Of a stretch of 26,211 bases of DNA, positions 1 to 7,779 are shown one piece after another. A model generated the notes under the pieces. The model saw nothing but the letters and a program-made list of their open reading frames with translations, made no database searches and had not been told where the DNA came from. Position 1 is the first letter of the stretch. Every line of letters starts with the position of its first letter. A program made the translations under genes and the position numbers. Source of the DNA: JANWZL01 sp041640815 (GTDB lineage: Bacteria; Pseudomonadota; Gammaproteobacteria; Burkholderiales; Thiobacillaceae); contig JBEPZO010000028.1 in assembly GCA_041640815.1 (NCBI GenBank), positions 1 through 26,211 on the forward strand, written 5' to 3'.

Positions 1-2
1 AC

Positions 3-116
3 TGGGACCCTGGGGTGATGCAGGAAGCGCAGGCGGCAGGGCTATACACCGCCACCATCCACGACGAGGTGTTTGAACTGACCACCCCAGAGGGCTTCAC
101 GCCGCGGCGGTGGTAG
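3..116 (+). CDS. C-terminal fragment of an unidentified protein
   Basis: An open frame enters from the left edge and ends at TAG 114-116, giving 37 residues. The tail reads VFELTTPEGFTPRRW. I do not recognise the family. In many Proteobacteria truB lies directly ahead of rpsO, but this tail does not look like the PUA-type C-terminus I would expect of TruB, so gene order may differ here. The coding status rests only on an uninterrupted frame with sensible high-GC codon use and on its position at the window edge, so this could also be a chance frame. Confidence 0.45.
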   Translation, partial: WDPGVMQEAQAAGLYTATIHDEVFELTTPEGFTPRRW

Positions 117-237
117 GGGTGTGGGTGCCTGTTCACGTGATGTTGCTGTGCGCGGTTGTTGGATGGCCTGGTCCTACAGGGTCTGTTCGATAGCGCCACC
201 GCCTGAGAGATGTACAGAACTGGGCGCATGCGCGCAC

Positions 238-267
238 TTGAGCATAGCATTGAGCTACGGATAAAAT
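238..267 (+). promoter_or_regulatory. Candidate sigma70 promoter of rpsO-pnp
   Basis: A -35-like TTGAGC (238-243) and a -10-like TAAAAT (262-267) are separated by 18 bases in an AT-rich patch just ahead of rpsO. A second TTGAGC lies at 250-255, so the hexamer is repeated, and a GCGCATGCGC palindrome (224-233) lies just upstream. The leader from the predicted start to rpsO would be about 25-30 bases. Nothing else was recognised in the 117-301 gap. Assignment is by consensus match only. Confidence 0.45.
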
Positions 268-301
268 AAGTAATTTTCAGGGTCCAACTTGGAGTCGAGA
301 C

Positions 302-571
302 ATGTCCTTGGATACAGCGCGAAAGGCGCAAATCATAAAAGACTTCCAGCGCGCTGCCGGTGACACCGGTTCGCCCGAGGTCCAGATTGCCTTGCTTACA
401 GCCCGTATCAACGACTTGACTAATCATTTCAAGGTCCACACTAAAGATCATCACTCCCGCCGTGGGCTGCTGAAAATGGTTTCGCGCCGTCGGCGTCTGC
501 TCGATTATTTGAAGTCACGTAACGCCGAAGCTTATCAAAACCTAATCGAGCGTCTCGGTTTGCGTAAATAA
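302..571 (+). CDS. rpsO: 30S ribosomal protein S15
   Basis: S15 binds the central domain of 16S rRNA early in assembly of the small ribosomal subunit and contributes to an intersubunit bridge. The 89-residue product is the usual family length and shows the hallmark stretches GDTGSPEVQIALLT, HTKDHHSRRGLL and RRRRLLDYLK, ending in ERLGLRK. The ATG is preceded by GGAG at 291-294 with a 7-base spacer. The gene is followed after a short gap by pnp, the classical rpsO-pnp arrangement, so the two are likely co-transcribed. In E. coli S15 represses its own translation through a leader structure; I cannot show such a structure here. Confidence 0.98.
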   Translation: MSLDTARKAQIIKDFQRAAGDTGSPEVQIALLTARINDLTNHFKVHTKDHHSRRGLLKMVSRRRRLLDYLKSRNAEAYQNLIERLGLRK

Positions 572-629
572 ACATGTCCTCTTGTGCGGTTCAGTAAGGG
601 GGCAGGAGAGCGTGCCAAACGAGGTCAGC

Positions 630-2750
630 GTGAATCCAGTCAAGCGGACATTTCAATACGGTCGCCACACGGTGACCCTCGAGACGGGCGAGATTGCCCG
701 CCAAGCCACTGGCGCGGTCATGGTGAACATGGACGATACCGTTGTGCTGGTGACCGTGGTGGCGAACAAGGAGGTCAAGCCCGGCCAAGACTTCTTCCCA
801 CTGACCGTCGATTACCAAGAGAAGGCCTATGCCGCCGGCCGGATCCCCGGCGGCTTTTTCAAGCGCGAGGGCAAGCCCTCGGAGAAGGAGACCCTGACCT
901 CACGGCTGATCGACCGTCCCATCCGGCCGCTCTTCCCGGAGGGCTTCTACCACGAGGTCCAGATCATCGCCACGGTGATGTCCTCCAATCCGGAGATCGA
1001 TTCCGACATCCCCGCCATGCTGGGCGCCTCGGCGGCGCTGACGCTGTCGGGCGTGCCTTTCAACGGCCCGATCGGGGCGGCGCGCGTCGGCTACATCGAT
1101 GGTCAGTACGTGCTCAATCCCACGCAAAGCGAACTCAAACGCTCCCGCCTCGACCTGGTGGTGGCCGGCACTGAGACCGCCGTCTTGATGGTCGAATCCG
1201 AGGCCGATGAGCTGCCCGAGGAGGTGATGCTGGGCGCTATCGTCTTCGGGCACGAGCAGATGCGGGTTGCGATCGACGCCATCAACGATTTGGCCGACGA
1301 GGCCGGCAAGGAGCCTTGGGATTGGACCCCCCCGGCGCCCGAGACCGAACTCATCGAGCGGATGCGCGCCCTGTGCTTGGATGATCTTGGACGGGCCTAT
1401 TCCATCAAGCAGAAACAGGCGCGCGTGGCCGCCGTCGATGAGATCCGGCAGCGTGTCTTCGCCGAGCTGATCACCGAAGACATGCCAACCGAGCGGGTCA
1501 ACGTGGTGAAGAACCTGTTCCACAAGCTGGAGGCGGAAGTCGTGCGCGGCCGCATCCTCGCCGGCGAGCCCCGCATCGATGGACGCGACACGCGCACCGT
1601 GCGCCCCATCAGCATCCGCACCGGCGTGCTGCCGCGCACGCATGGCTCCGCCCTGTTCACCCGCGGCGAGACCCAGGCCCTGGTCGTCGCCACCTTGGGC
1701 ACGGGCCGCGACGAGCAGATCATCGACGCGCTCACCGGCGAGTACACCGAGCGCTTCATGCTGCATTACAACATGCCGCCCTTTGCCACCGGTGAGACCG
1801 GCCGGGTGGGCAGCCCGAAACGGCGCGAGATCGGCCATGGTCGTCTGGCCAAACGCGCCCTGCTTGCCTGCCTGCCGAGCAAAGAGGAGTTCGGCTACAC
1901 CATTCGCGTCGTGTCCGAGATCACCGAATCGAATGGCTCCTCTTCCATGGCCTCGGTCTGCGGCGGCAGCCTTGCCCTGATGGACGCCGGCGTACCGATG
2001 AAAGACCACGTCGCCGGCATCGCCATGGGCCTGATCAAAGAGGGCAACCGTTTCGCCGTTCTCACCGACATCCTCGGCGATGAGGACCATCTCGGCGACA
2101 TGGACTTCAAGGTGGCCGGCACCACGCGCGGCGTCAATGCACTGCAGATGGACATCAAGATCCAGGGCATCACCAAGGAGATCATGCAGGTGGCCCTCAA
2201 CCAGGCGCGCGAGGCCCGCTTGCACATCCTCAAAATTATGCAGCAGGCGATTCCAGGGCCGCGTCAGGAAATGAGCGAATTTGCACCGCGCATCATCACC
2301 ATGAAGATCAATCCGGAGAAGATCCGCGACGTGATCGGCAAGGGTGGCGCGGTGATTCGCGCCTTGACCGAAGAGACCAACACCCAGATCGACATCGAGG
2401 ATGACGGCACGGTCAAGATCGCCTGTGTCAACCTGGAGGACGGCGAGGCGGCCAGGAAGCGCATCGAGGACATCACGGCCGAGGTCGAGGTGGGACGCGT
2501 CTATGAGGGCACGGTGCTCAAGATCCTGGACTTCGGCGCCATCGTCAACGTGCTGCCGGGCAAGGACGGCCTGTTGCACATCTCGCAGATCGCCCACGAG
2601 CGCGTCAATTCCGTCTCGGACCATCTCAAGGAGGGCCAGACGGTGCGGGTAAAGGTGCTGGAGGCCGACGAGAAGGGGCGGCTGCGGCTATCGATGAAGG
2701 CCCTGATCGAACCGACGACCAAGACGCCGGAGGAGTCCGCCGCAAACTGA
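630..2750 (+). CDS. pnp: Polyribonucleotide nucleotidyltransferase (PNPase)
   Basis: PNPase degrades RNA 3'-to-5' by phosphorolysis, releasing nucleoside diphosphates, and works in the RNA degradosome. The product shows two RNase PH-like domains separated by a helical domain, then a KH domain (VIGKGGAVIRALTEET) and a C-terminal S1 domain (GRVYEGTVLKILDFGAIV). The second core domain carries DILGDEDHLGDMDF, whose D486 and D492, counted from the chosen start, fall where the family's metal-binding aspartates lie. I chose GTG 630, preceded by GAGG at 621-624, because the protein then begins NPVKRTFQYG like its relatives and is 706 residues long. The frame stays open upstream to GTG 612 and TTG 582, which would add 6 or 16 atypical residues. 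The gene follows rpsO and ends without an obvious intrinsic terminator. Confidence 0.97.
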   Translation: MNPVKRTFQYGRHTVTLETGEIARQATGAVMVNMDDTVVLVTVVANKEVKPGQDFFPLTVDYQEKAYAAGRIPGGFFKREGKPSEKETLTSRLIDRPIRPLFPEGFYHEVQIIATVMSSNPEIDSDIPAMLGASAALTLSGVPFNGPIGAARVGYIDGQYVLNPTQSELKRSRLDLVVAGTETAVLMVESEADELPEEVMLGAIVFGHEQMRVAIDAINDLADEAGKEPWDWTPPAPETELIERMRALCLDDLGRAYSIKQKQARVAAVDEIRQRVFAELITEDMPTERVNVVKNLFHKLEAEVVRGRILAGEPRIDGRDTRTVRPISIRTGVLPRTHGSALFTRGETQALVVATLGTGRDEQIIDALTGEYTERFMLHYNMPPFATGETGRVGSPKRREIGHGRLAKRALLACLPSKEEFGYTIRVVSEITESNGSSSMASVCGGSLALMDAGVPMKDHVAGIAMGLIKEGNRFAVLTDILGDEDHLGDMDFKVAGTTRGVNALQMDIKIQGITKEIMQVALNQAREARLHILKIMQQAIPGPRQEMSEFAPRIITMKINPEKIRDVIGKGGAVIRALTEETNTQIDIEDDGTVKIACVNLEDGEAARKRIEDITAEVEVGRVYEGTVLKILDFGAIVNVLPGKDGLLHISQIAHERVNSVSDHLKEGQTVRVKVLEADEKGRLRLSMKALIEPTTKTPEESAAN

Positions 2751-2789
2751 GGGGATAGACCGCGCTTTCGGGGCCGGCGCTGCCCAGGC

Positions 2790-3272
2790 CTAGCCCGAAG
2801 ACGCTTGCGTGCCGCGGATGAGGTCGAGAAACCCCTGCCACCAGCGCCGGCGGTTCTGAGGGATGTGATGGCTGGGCGATAGGTCGGATGGCGGCATGCG
2901 GCTCATCACCCAGCCGGGGAGGATGCGCTGCTTGCTCGAGCCGCAGGAGCTGCCGAGGTGGTTGGGGTCGTAAATCTTCACCAGCGTGGGGTGTTCTGGG
3001 TCGTCGGTGTAGACGATGCCGCAGTAGTCCTCGAGGTGCTCCTTGCGTAACAAGGCATCGATCTCGCGCACGAAGGCGGTCACGTGTGCCGCATCGGCAG
3101 CGCTCTCCGGCCGCGGTTCACCTACCGCGTACAGATACCAGCCGCCTTCTGGGTCGAGGTTGGCCCAGAAGCGATCGAGCTGTTCCCATGACAGCAGGCT
3201 GATCAGGGTACCGTTGAATACGGCGTCGAACTCGGGATTGACGGCGGGTTGCGGGACGGTGCGCTTAGTCAT
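2790..3272 (-). CDS. Conserved-looking hypothetical protein
   Basis: This 160-residue soluble protein is not assigned to a family. It has no signal peptide or membrane segment. The N-terminal half is acidic and aromatic-rich (WEQLDRFWANLDPEGGWYLYAV) up to about residue 50, followed by a helical part. The centre holds C84 in EDYCGIVYTDD and a distinctive YDPNHLGSSCGSSKQ with C110, then RILPGWVMSRMPP. The last 25 residues are basic and tryptophan-containing. The motif-rich centre and normal high-GC codon use argue for a real gene. The two separated cysteines could bind metal or be redox-active, but this is inference. It is transcribed towards pnp and divergently from the CbbY-like gene, across a short AT-rich spacer at 3290-3312. 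No ribosome binding site stands out ahead of ATG 3272. Confidence 0.8.
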   Translation of the reverse strand: MTKRTVPQPAVNPEFDAVFNGTLISLLSWEQLDRFWANLDPEGGWYLYAVGEPRPESAADAAHVTAFVREIDALLRKEHLEDYCGIVYTDDPEHPTLVKIYDPNHLGSSCGSSKQRILPGWVMSRMPPSDLSPSHHIPQNRRRWWQGFLDLIRGTQASSG

Positions 3273-3440
3273 GGCCTGAAGTCAGGGCAAGGTTTAATTA
3301 AATATTCTTTCTCAACTCCTCCGCTTTGACCAGAGGCTGTGCACATCGCCTGCTCGCCTGGGCTGGGTCTCAGGCCTGGCGGCAAACTGGAGTCGCTGGC
3401 CTTGGGGCGGGGAAATGATGCTGGAGCTCAGACCGGACCG

Positions 3441-4205
3441 ATGTTGCGCGCGCTATTGTTCGATGTAGACGGGACCCTGGCCGATACCGAGCGGGATGGT
3501 CATCGCCTGGCCTTTAATGCCGCTTTCCGCGAGTTTGGTCTCGACTGGCATTGGGATGTCGGCCTCTATGGCGAGTTGTTGGCGATCACTGGCGGCAAAG
3601 AACGCATACGCCACTACGTGCGGCGCTACCGACCCGACTGGCCGCGTCCGGCCGATTTCGATGACCTGGTGGTCGAATTACACCGCGCCAAGACCCGACA
3701 CTATACGCGCCTGCTCGCCGAGGGCGGAATCCCGCTGCGGCCTGGCGTAAGACGCCTGCTTCTGGAGGCCAAGGCAGCAGGCCTCAGCCTCGGCATTGCC
3801 ACCACCACGACGCCAGACAACGTCACCGCGCTGCTGAAGCATAGCCTGGCGGCAGACGCCGTCGACTGGTTCGCGGTGATCGCCGCCGGCGACATCGTGC
3901 CGGCGAAAAAGCCGGCGCCGGACATCTACCTTTGGGCCCTGCAGCAACTCGGCGTGTCACCGGCGCACTGCCTGGCGTTCGAGGATTCCGAAAACGGCTT
4001 GCGCGCCGCACGCGCGGCCGGCCTGAACACCGTGATCACCGTTAACGATTACACCCGCGGCCAGGACTTCACGGGCGCCCTGGCCGTGCTCTCCGACCTG
4101 GGCGAGCCAGAAGCGCCGTACACGCGGCTGGATGCTGGCGGTGAAGGGGAGGTGGGGTGGGTCGACCTGGCGCGGCTACACCGCTGGGTCGAGCGCGCCC
4201 GCTAA
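3441..4205 (+). CDS. cbbY: CbbY-type HAD-superfamily phosphatase
   Basis: The 254-residue product is a haloacid dehalogenase-type hydrolase. Motif I is DVDGTLADTE with D8 as expected nucleophile and D10 as acid-base; motif II is the threonine run in GIATTTTP; motif III is the lysine pair in PAKKPAPDIY; motif IV is AFEDSENGL. The cap and the C-terminal NDYTRGQDF region resemble CbbY, which in Rhodobacter dephosphorylates xylulose 1,5-bisphosphate, a misfire product that inhibits Rubisco. This suggests a Calvin-cycle organism, although no Rubisco genes are in the window. I chose ATG 3441 because the protein then begins MLRALLFDVDGT; the frame is open further upstream to 3339 but that stretch is not family-like. 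Its ribosome binding site is weak. The 3' end overlaps the convergent folD stop. Another phosphoglycolate-type substrate is possible. Confidence 0.85.
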   Translation: MLRALLFDVDGTLADTERDGHRLAFNAAFREFGLDWHWDVGLYGELLAITGGKERIRHYVRRYRPDWPRPADFDDLVVELHRAKTRHYTRLLAEGGIPLRPGVRRLLLEAKAAGLSLGIATTTTPDNVTALLKHSLAADAVDWFAVIAAGDIVPAKKPAPDIYLWALQQLGVSPAHCLAFEDSENGLRAARAAGLNTVITVNDYTRGQDFTGALAVLSDLGEPEAPYTRLDAGGEGEVGWVDLARLHRWVERAR

Positions 4206-5071
4206 ACACCGTATGGCCCTCTTCGGTGCCGCCTCGCCGCCTCCAAGGTGTTGTTGAGCAGCATGGCGACGGTCATCGGGCCCACACCGCCCGGCACCGG
4301 CGTGATCCAAGCCGCCCGCTCCCGGGCGCGGGCGAATTCCACATCGCCGACGATGCGCCCGTCTGGCAGCCGGTTGATACCGACATCGATCACCGTCGCC
4401 CCCGCCTTGATCCACTCCCCCTGGATGAGTTCTGGTCGTCCCACCGCCGCCACGACGATGTCGGCCTGCGCGATGTGCGCGGGCAGGTCACGGGTGGCGC
4501 TATGGCAGACGGTCACGGTGCAGCCCGCGAGCAGCAATTCCAGCGCCATCGGTCTACCGACATGGTTAGAGGCGCCGACCACCACCGCATGCTGGCCGCG
4601 TAGCGCAACCCCAGTGGCTGCCAGCAACCGCATCACGCCATAAGGCGTGCAGGGGCGTAGGGTAGGCATGCGCACCGCAAGACGGCCGAGGTTGTAGGGA
4701 TGAAAGCCATCCACGTCCTTGTCCGCCCGGATGCGTTCGATCACCGCCTCGGCGTCGATGTGCGCGGGCAGCGGCATCTGTACCAAGATGCCATCGACGG
4801 CGGGGTCGTCGTTCAAGCGGTCGATGAGACTCAATAGCTCAGCCTGGGAGATGGTCGCCGGCAGATCATGCGCGATGGAGCGCACGCCCACCGCGGCGCA
4901 GGCGCGCCGTTTGTTGCGCACGTAGATGGCAGAGGCTGGATCGTCGCCAACCAAAATCACCGCCAATCCTGGCGCAGGGATACCGCTTTGCAAGTCAGAC
5001 GCAACCGCCTGGGCAAGGTCCTGCAACAAGGCGTTGGCCAGGGACTTGCCATCGAGGATGAGGGCGCTCAT
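4202..5071 (-). CDS. folD: Bifunctional methylenetetrahydrofolate dehydrogenase / methenyltetrahydrofolate cyclohydrolase
   Basis: FolD interconverts 5,10-methylene-, 5,10-methenyl- and 10-formyl-tetrahydrofolate with NADP in the cytosol, feeding one-carbon units to purine and formylmethionine synthesis. The 289-residue product is of normal length. Y50 and K54 in AIYVRNKRRAC, Q98 in GILVQMPLP and D121 in DKDVDGFHPYN sit at the numbering of the E. coli catalytic residues. The nucleotide-binding stretch is VVVGASNHVGRPM and the C-terminal signature is TPVPGGVGPMTVAML. The gene is transcribed away from ccoN and runs into the end of the CbbY-like gene, sharing the last bases. The AT-rich sequence just ahead of the start (5072-5100) probably contains its promoter. 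Confidence 0.98.
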   Translation of the reverse strand: MSALILDGKSLANALLQDLAQAVASDLQSGIPAPGLAVILVGDDPASAIYVRNKRRACAAVGVRSIAHDLPATISQAELLSLIDRLNDDPAVDGILVQMPLPAHIDAEAVIERIRADKDVDGFHPYNLGRLAVRMPTLRPCTPYGVMRLLAATGVALRGQHAVVVGASNHVGRPMALELLLAGCTVTVCHSATRDLPAHIAQADIVVAAVGRPELIQGEWIKAGATVIDVGINRLPDGRIVGDVEFARARERAAWITPVPGGVGPMTVAMLLNNTLEAARRHRRGPYGV

Positions 5072-5358
5072 AAGTTAAACTAAAAAAGCCAATCCTATCG
5101 AAAACGCCCGGGAGTTCAAAAGGGCAGAAGCAAAACTACGGCGCTAATGGCGTTAGGTGGGGCGCGAACTAAAATAAAGATGCGCGTCAGTCGAATCGCG
5201 GCTTATGGTGAGGCTGACAGCAGGGCGAAAATCGGATAGCCATCGCCACTAAGAGGCCACCGGTGGATCGCAAGCCGCACGCACCCTCCGGTGGGTGCAG
5301 CGCACGGCCTAACCTTAAAAAGCTGCTGGCTCGGGCAACGAATCGTTCCGCCTCTACT

Positions 5359-5384
5359 CTTAGGCCCTGCTGCTCAAGCCTAAG
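5359..5384. repeat. Inverted repeat upstream of the ccoN promoter
   Basis: CTTAGGC (5359-5365) and its exact complement GCCTAAG (5378-5384) flank a 12-base centre. The element lies about 50 bases upstream of the candidate -35 box of ccoN. It could be an operator for an activator or a chance repeat; no T-run follows, so it is not an intrinsic terminator. Confidence 0.4.
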
Positions 5385-5431
5385 CTCGTAACATGGCCGG
5401 GCGATCCCCTTAAAGCAGTGCGGCTAGGCTG

Positions 5432-5461
5432 TTGCGGCTAGACGCATGATGTGACTATACT
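5432..5461 (+). promoter_or_regulatory. Candidate ccoNOQP promoter
   Basis: TTGCGG (5432-5437) and TATACT (5456-5461) are spaced by 18 bases, a good -10 match with a partial -35. A direct repeat of CGGCTAG (5421-5427, 5435-5441) overlaps the -35 region with a 14-base period and may be an activator or repressor site. Transcription would start near 5468, giving a leader of about 100 bases that includes a 6-bp hairpin TGCCGC/GCGGCA (5508-5527). No complete FNR box was found. Confidence 0.45.
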
Positions 5462-5560
5462 ACCAAAATTCGACATGCGCGTCCGTCTGCCATCTGGTGC
5501 GTTGATTTGCCGCCGAGGGTAGCGGCAGCACGCCGGCGGTGGGCTCATCCGTTAGCAAAT

Positions 5561-5567
5561 AGGAGGT
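5561..5567 (+). promoter_or_regulatory. Strong ribosome binding site of ccoN
   Basis: AGGAGGT is a near-perfect Shine-Dalgarno sequence placed directly ahead of ATG 5571, fixing the ccoN start and predicting efficient translation. Confidence 0.8.
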
Positions 5568-5570
5568 GTC

Positions 5571-7019
5571 ATGGCTACGGGCCAAACCCAAGGTCTAGAA
5601 CAATACGACTACGAGATTATCAAGCGATTTGCCGTCATGTCTCTGGTCTGGGCTGTGGTAGGTATGGCGGCGGGGGTTTTCATCGCCGCGCAGCTGGCAT
5701 GGCCGGTCCTCAACTTCGACATCCCCTACATCACCTTTGGCCGCTTCCGTCCGGTGCACACGAGCGCGGTGATCTTCGGTTTTGGCGGCTCGGCCTTGTT
5801 CGCCACCTCCTATTACGTTGTCCAGCGCACCTGCCAGACGCGCCTGTTCGCCCCGGGCTTGGCGACTTTCACCTTTTGGGGCTGGCAGGCGGTGATCGTG
5901 CTCGCTGCCCTTTCCTACGTACTGGGCTATTCGCAGGGGCGTGAATATGCCGAGATGGAGTGGCCCATCGACCTGCTTATCCTGTTCGTCTGGGTGGCTT
6001 ACATGACCGTGTTCATCGGCACGCTGATGAACCGTAAGCAGCCGCACATCTATGTCGCGAACTGGTTCTATCTTGCCTTCATCCTCGCCACGGCGCTGCT
6101 GCACGTATTCAACAACCTGGCGGTGCCGGTGGGCCTGTTTACGCTCAAGTCCTATAGCCTGTTCGCGGGTGCCCAAGACGCCATGACGCAGTGGTGGTAT
6201 GGGCACAACGCCGTCGGCTTCTTCCTCACCGCTGCCTTCCTGGGCATGATGTACTACTTCGTGCCCAAGCAGGCCGGGCGCCCAATTTACTCTTATCGGC
6301 TGTCCATCGTGCACTTCTGGGCTTTAGCGTTCATGTACATGTGGGTGGGCACGCATCACCTGCACTGGACGGCGATCCCGGACTGGACCTCCACTTTGGG
6401 CGCCACCTTCTCGATCATGCTGCTTTTGCCATCGTGGGGCGGCATGATCAACGGCATCATGACCTTGTCGGGCGCCTGGGACCGGTTGCGCACTGACCCG
6501 ATCATGCGCTTCATGATCGTCGCCTTGTCCTTCTACGGCATGTCTACCTTCGAGGGTCCCTTGATGAGCCTCAAGGACGTCAATGCGCTTTCGCACTATA
6601 CCGACTGGACCGTAGGCCATGTGCACTCCGGCGCCCTCGGTTGGGTGGCGATGATCTCCTTCGGCGCGCTCTATCACATGATCCCGCGGCTGTGGAATAC
6701 CCATATTTATAGCGAGCGGCTGGTCAGCATCCATTTCTGGTTGGCCACCATCGGCGTGCTGCTCTACATCACTGCCATGTGGATCTCTGGCATCTCACAA
6801 GGCCTGATGTGGCGCGCCTTCGACGAGTACGGCAACCTGCAGTACTCCTTTGTCGAATCGGTGGCGGCGATGCATCCCTTCTACGTCATGCGTACCCTCG
6901 GCGGTGGGTTCTATCTCGCGGGGATGCTGATCATGGCCTACAACTGCTACATGACAATCCGCCAGGGCGTGCGTGAGGCGCGCGCTACCGAGTCCCAAGT
7001 TGGTGTCGCTGTGGCCTAA
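5571..7019 (+). CDS. ccoN: cbb3-type cytochrome c oxidase subunit I
   Basis: CcoN is the catalytic subunit of the high-affinity C-type heme-copper oxidase, which reduces oxygen to water and pumps protons across the inner membrane. The 482-residue, about 12-helix protein shows the expected ligands: the heme b histidine in RPVHTSAVIFGF, the CuB region WYGHNAVGFF and WVGTHHLHWT, and the HVH of VGHVHSGALGW; the glutamate of STFEGPLMS matches a conserved C-family residue. The tyrosine-bearing YSYRLSIVHFW fits the helix VII site of the cross-linked tyrosine. It is the first gene of the operon, with ccoO 12 bases downstream. Expression under low oxygen is expected from the family, but no FNR box is visible. 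Confidence 0.98.
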   Translation: MATGQTQGLEQYDYEIIKRFAVMSLVWAVVGMAAGVFIAAQLAWPVLNFDIPYITFGRFRPVHTSAVIFGFGGSALFATSYYVVQRTCQTRLFAPGLATFTFWGWQAVIVLAALSYVLGYSQGREYAEMEWPIDLLILFVWVAYMTVFIGTLMNRKQPHIYVANWFYLAFILATALLHVFNNLAVPVGLFTLKSYSLFAGAQDAMTQWWYGHNAVGFFLTAAFLGMMYYFVPKQAGRPIYSYRLSIVHFWALAFMYMWVGTHHLHWTAIPDWTSTLGATFSIMLLLPSWGGMINGIMTLSGAWDRLRTDPIMRFMIVALSFYGMSTFEGPLMSLKDVNALSHYTDWTVGHVHSGALGWVAMISFGALYHMIPRLWNTHIYSERLVSIHFWLATIGVLLYITAMWISGISQGLMWRAFDEYGNLQYSFVESVAAMHPFYVMRTLGGGFYLAGMLIMAYNCYMTIRQGVREARATESQVGVAVA

Positions 7020-7031
7020 GAAGGGGGAGCA

Positions 7032-7775
7032 ATGTTCCAACTCAAACATGAGGCGTTGGAGACCAATACTGGCCTGTTGCTGGTGGCGATTATGTTGGCT
7101 ATCAGCATCGGTGGTTTAGTCGAGATCGCCCCCCTGTTCTTGATCGAGGACACGGTCGAGAAGGTGGAAGGCGTTCGCCCCTACACCCCCCTGGAGCAGA
7201 TGGGACGGGACATTTACATCCGTGAAGGCTGTTACACTTGCCATTCGCAGATGGTGCGGCCCTTCCGCGATGAACAGCTCAGATACGGCCATTACTCGCT
7301 GGCGGCGGAATCGAAATACGATCATCCCTTCCAGTGGGGCTCCAAGCGCACGGGGCCCGATCTCGCTCGGGTGGGTGGCAAGTACTCCAACGAATGGCAC
7401 GTGCAGCACCTGATCGCGCCGCGTTCAGTGGTGCCGGAGTCGGTGATGCCCAACTATCCCTGGCTGTTGGAGACACCGCTCAACTATGCCGATATCGGTG
7501 CCAGAATGCGTGCCCTGCGCGCGGTGGGCGTACCCTACTCGATCAACCAGGCCGAATACGAGCGCAACGTCAAAGACTTCGGCCCCGAGCTGGCGGCCAT
7601 GTTCCATATCCCCAACGCGCGTGAGAGCCTGGTCGCTCAGGTCAAATCCGGGAACTATGATGGTGACCCGACCAACGTGACCGAGATGGATGCCCTGGTC
7701 GCCTACCTACAGGTGTTGGGCACGATGGTGGACTTCAGCAAGATCAAGCCCGAGCAATTGGTGAAGTTCCGCTAG
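7032..7775 (+). CDS. ccoO: cbb3-type cytochrome c oxidase subunit II (mono-heme cytochrome c)
   Basis: CcoO is the membrane-anchored cytochrome c subunit that passes electrons to CcoN. The 247-residue product has one N-terminal membrane helix (about residues 14-37) and a single c-type heme motif C67-YTC-H71 within EGCYTCHSQMVRPFRDE, the family signature. The methionine of PESVMPNYPWL is the probable sixth heme ligand. The ATG at 7032 is preceded by the purine-rich AAGAAGGGGG. It sits between ccoN and ccoQ in one transcription unit. Confidence 0.98.
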   Translation: MFQLKHEALETNTGLLLVAIMLAISIGGLVEIAPLFLIEDTVEKVEGVRPYTPLEQMGRDIYIREGCYTCHSQMVRPFRDEQLRYGHYSLAAESKYDHPFQWGSKRTGPDLARVGGKYSNEWHVQHLIAPRSVVPESVMPNYPWLLETPLNYADIGARMRALRAVGVPYSINQAEYERNVKDFGPELAAMFHIPNARESLVAQVKSGNYDGDPTNVTEMDALVAYLQVLGTMVDFSKIKPEQLVKFR

Positions 7776-7779
7776 ACGC

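Larger units (their letters stand above)
5072..5570. other. 500-base non-coding region ahead of ccoN
   Basis: No convincing gene or known RNA family was found in this divergent spacer between folD and ccoN. It holds an AT-rich patch next to folD (5072-5100), a CCACCGGTGG palindrome (5257-5266), an inverted repeat GCACCC/GGGTGC (5281-5298), an inverted repeat CTTAGGC/GCCTAAG (5359-5384), a direct repeat of CGGCTAG (5421-5427 and 5435-5441) overlapping a candidate promoter, and a leader hairpin at 5508-5527. A single TTGAT half-site (5502-5506) has no partner, so a complete FNR/ANR box was not seen. Confidence 0.7.

Noticed and set aside
900..2624. A 574-codon open frame on the minus strand inside pnp
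   Set aside because: Antisense shadow of a GC-rich gene; no recognisable domain and no ribosome binding site evidence.
5257..5298. CCACCGGTGG palindrome and GCACCC/GGGTGC repeat considered as a terminator for a small RNA
   Set aside because: No T-run follows either element on either strand and no promoter is apparent before them.
5501..5515. TTGATTTGCCGCC considered as an FNR/ANR box
   Set aside because: Only the first half-site matches; the second half ATCAA is absent.
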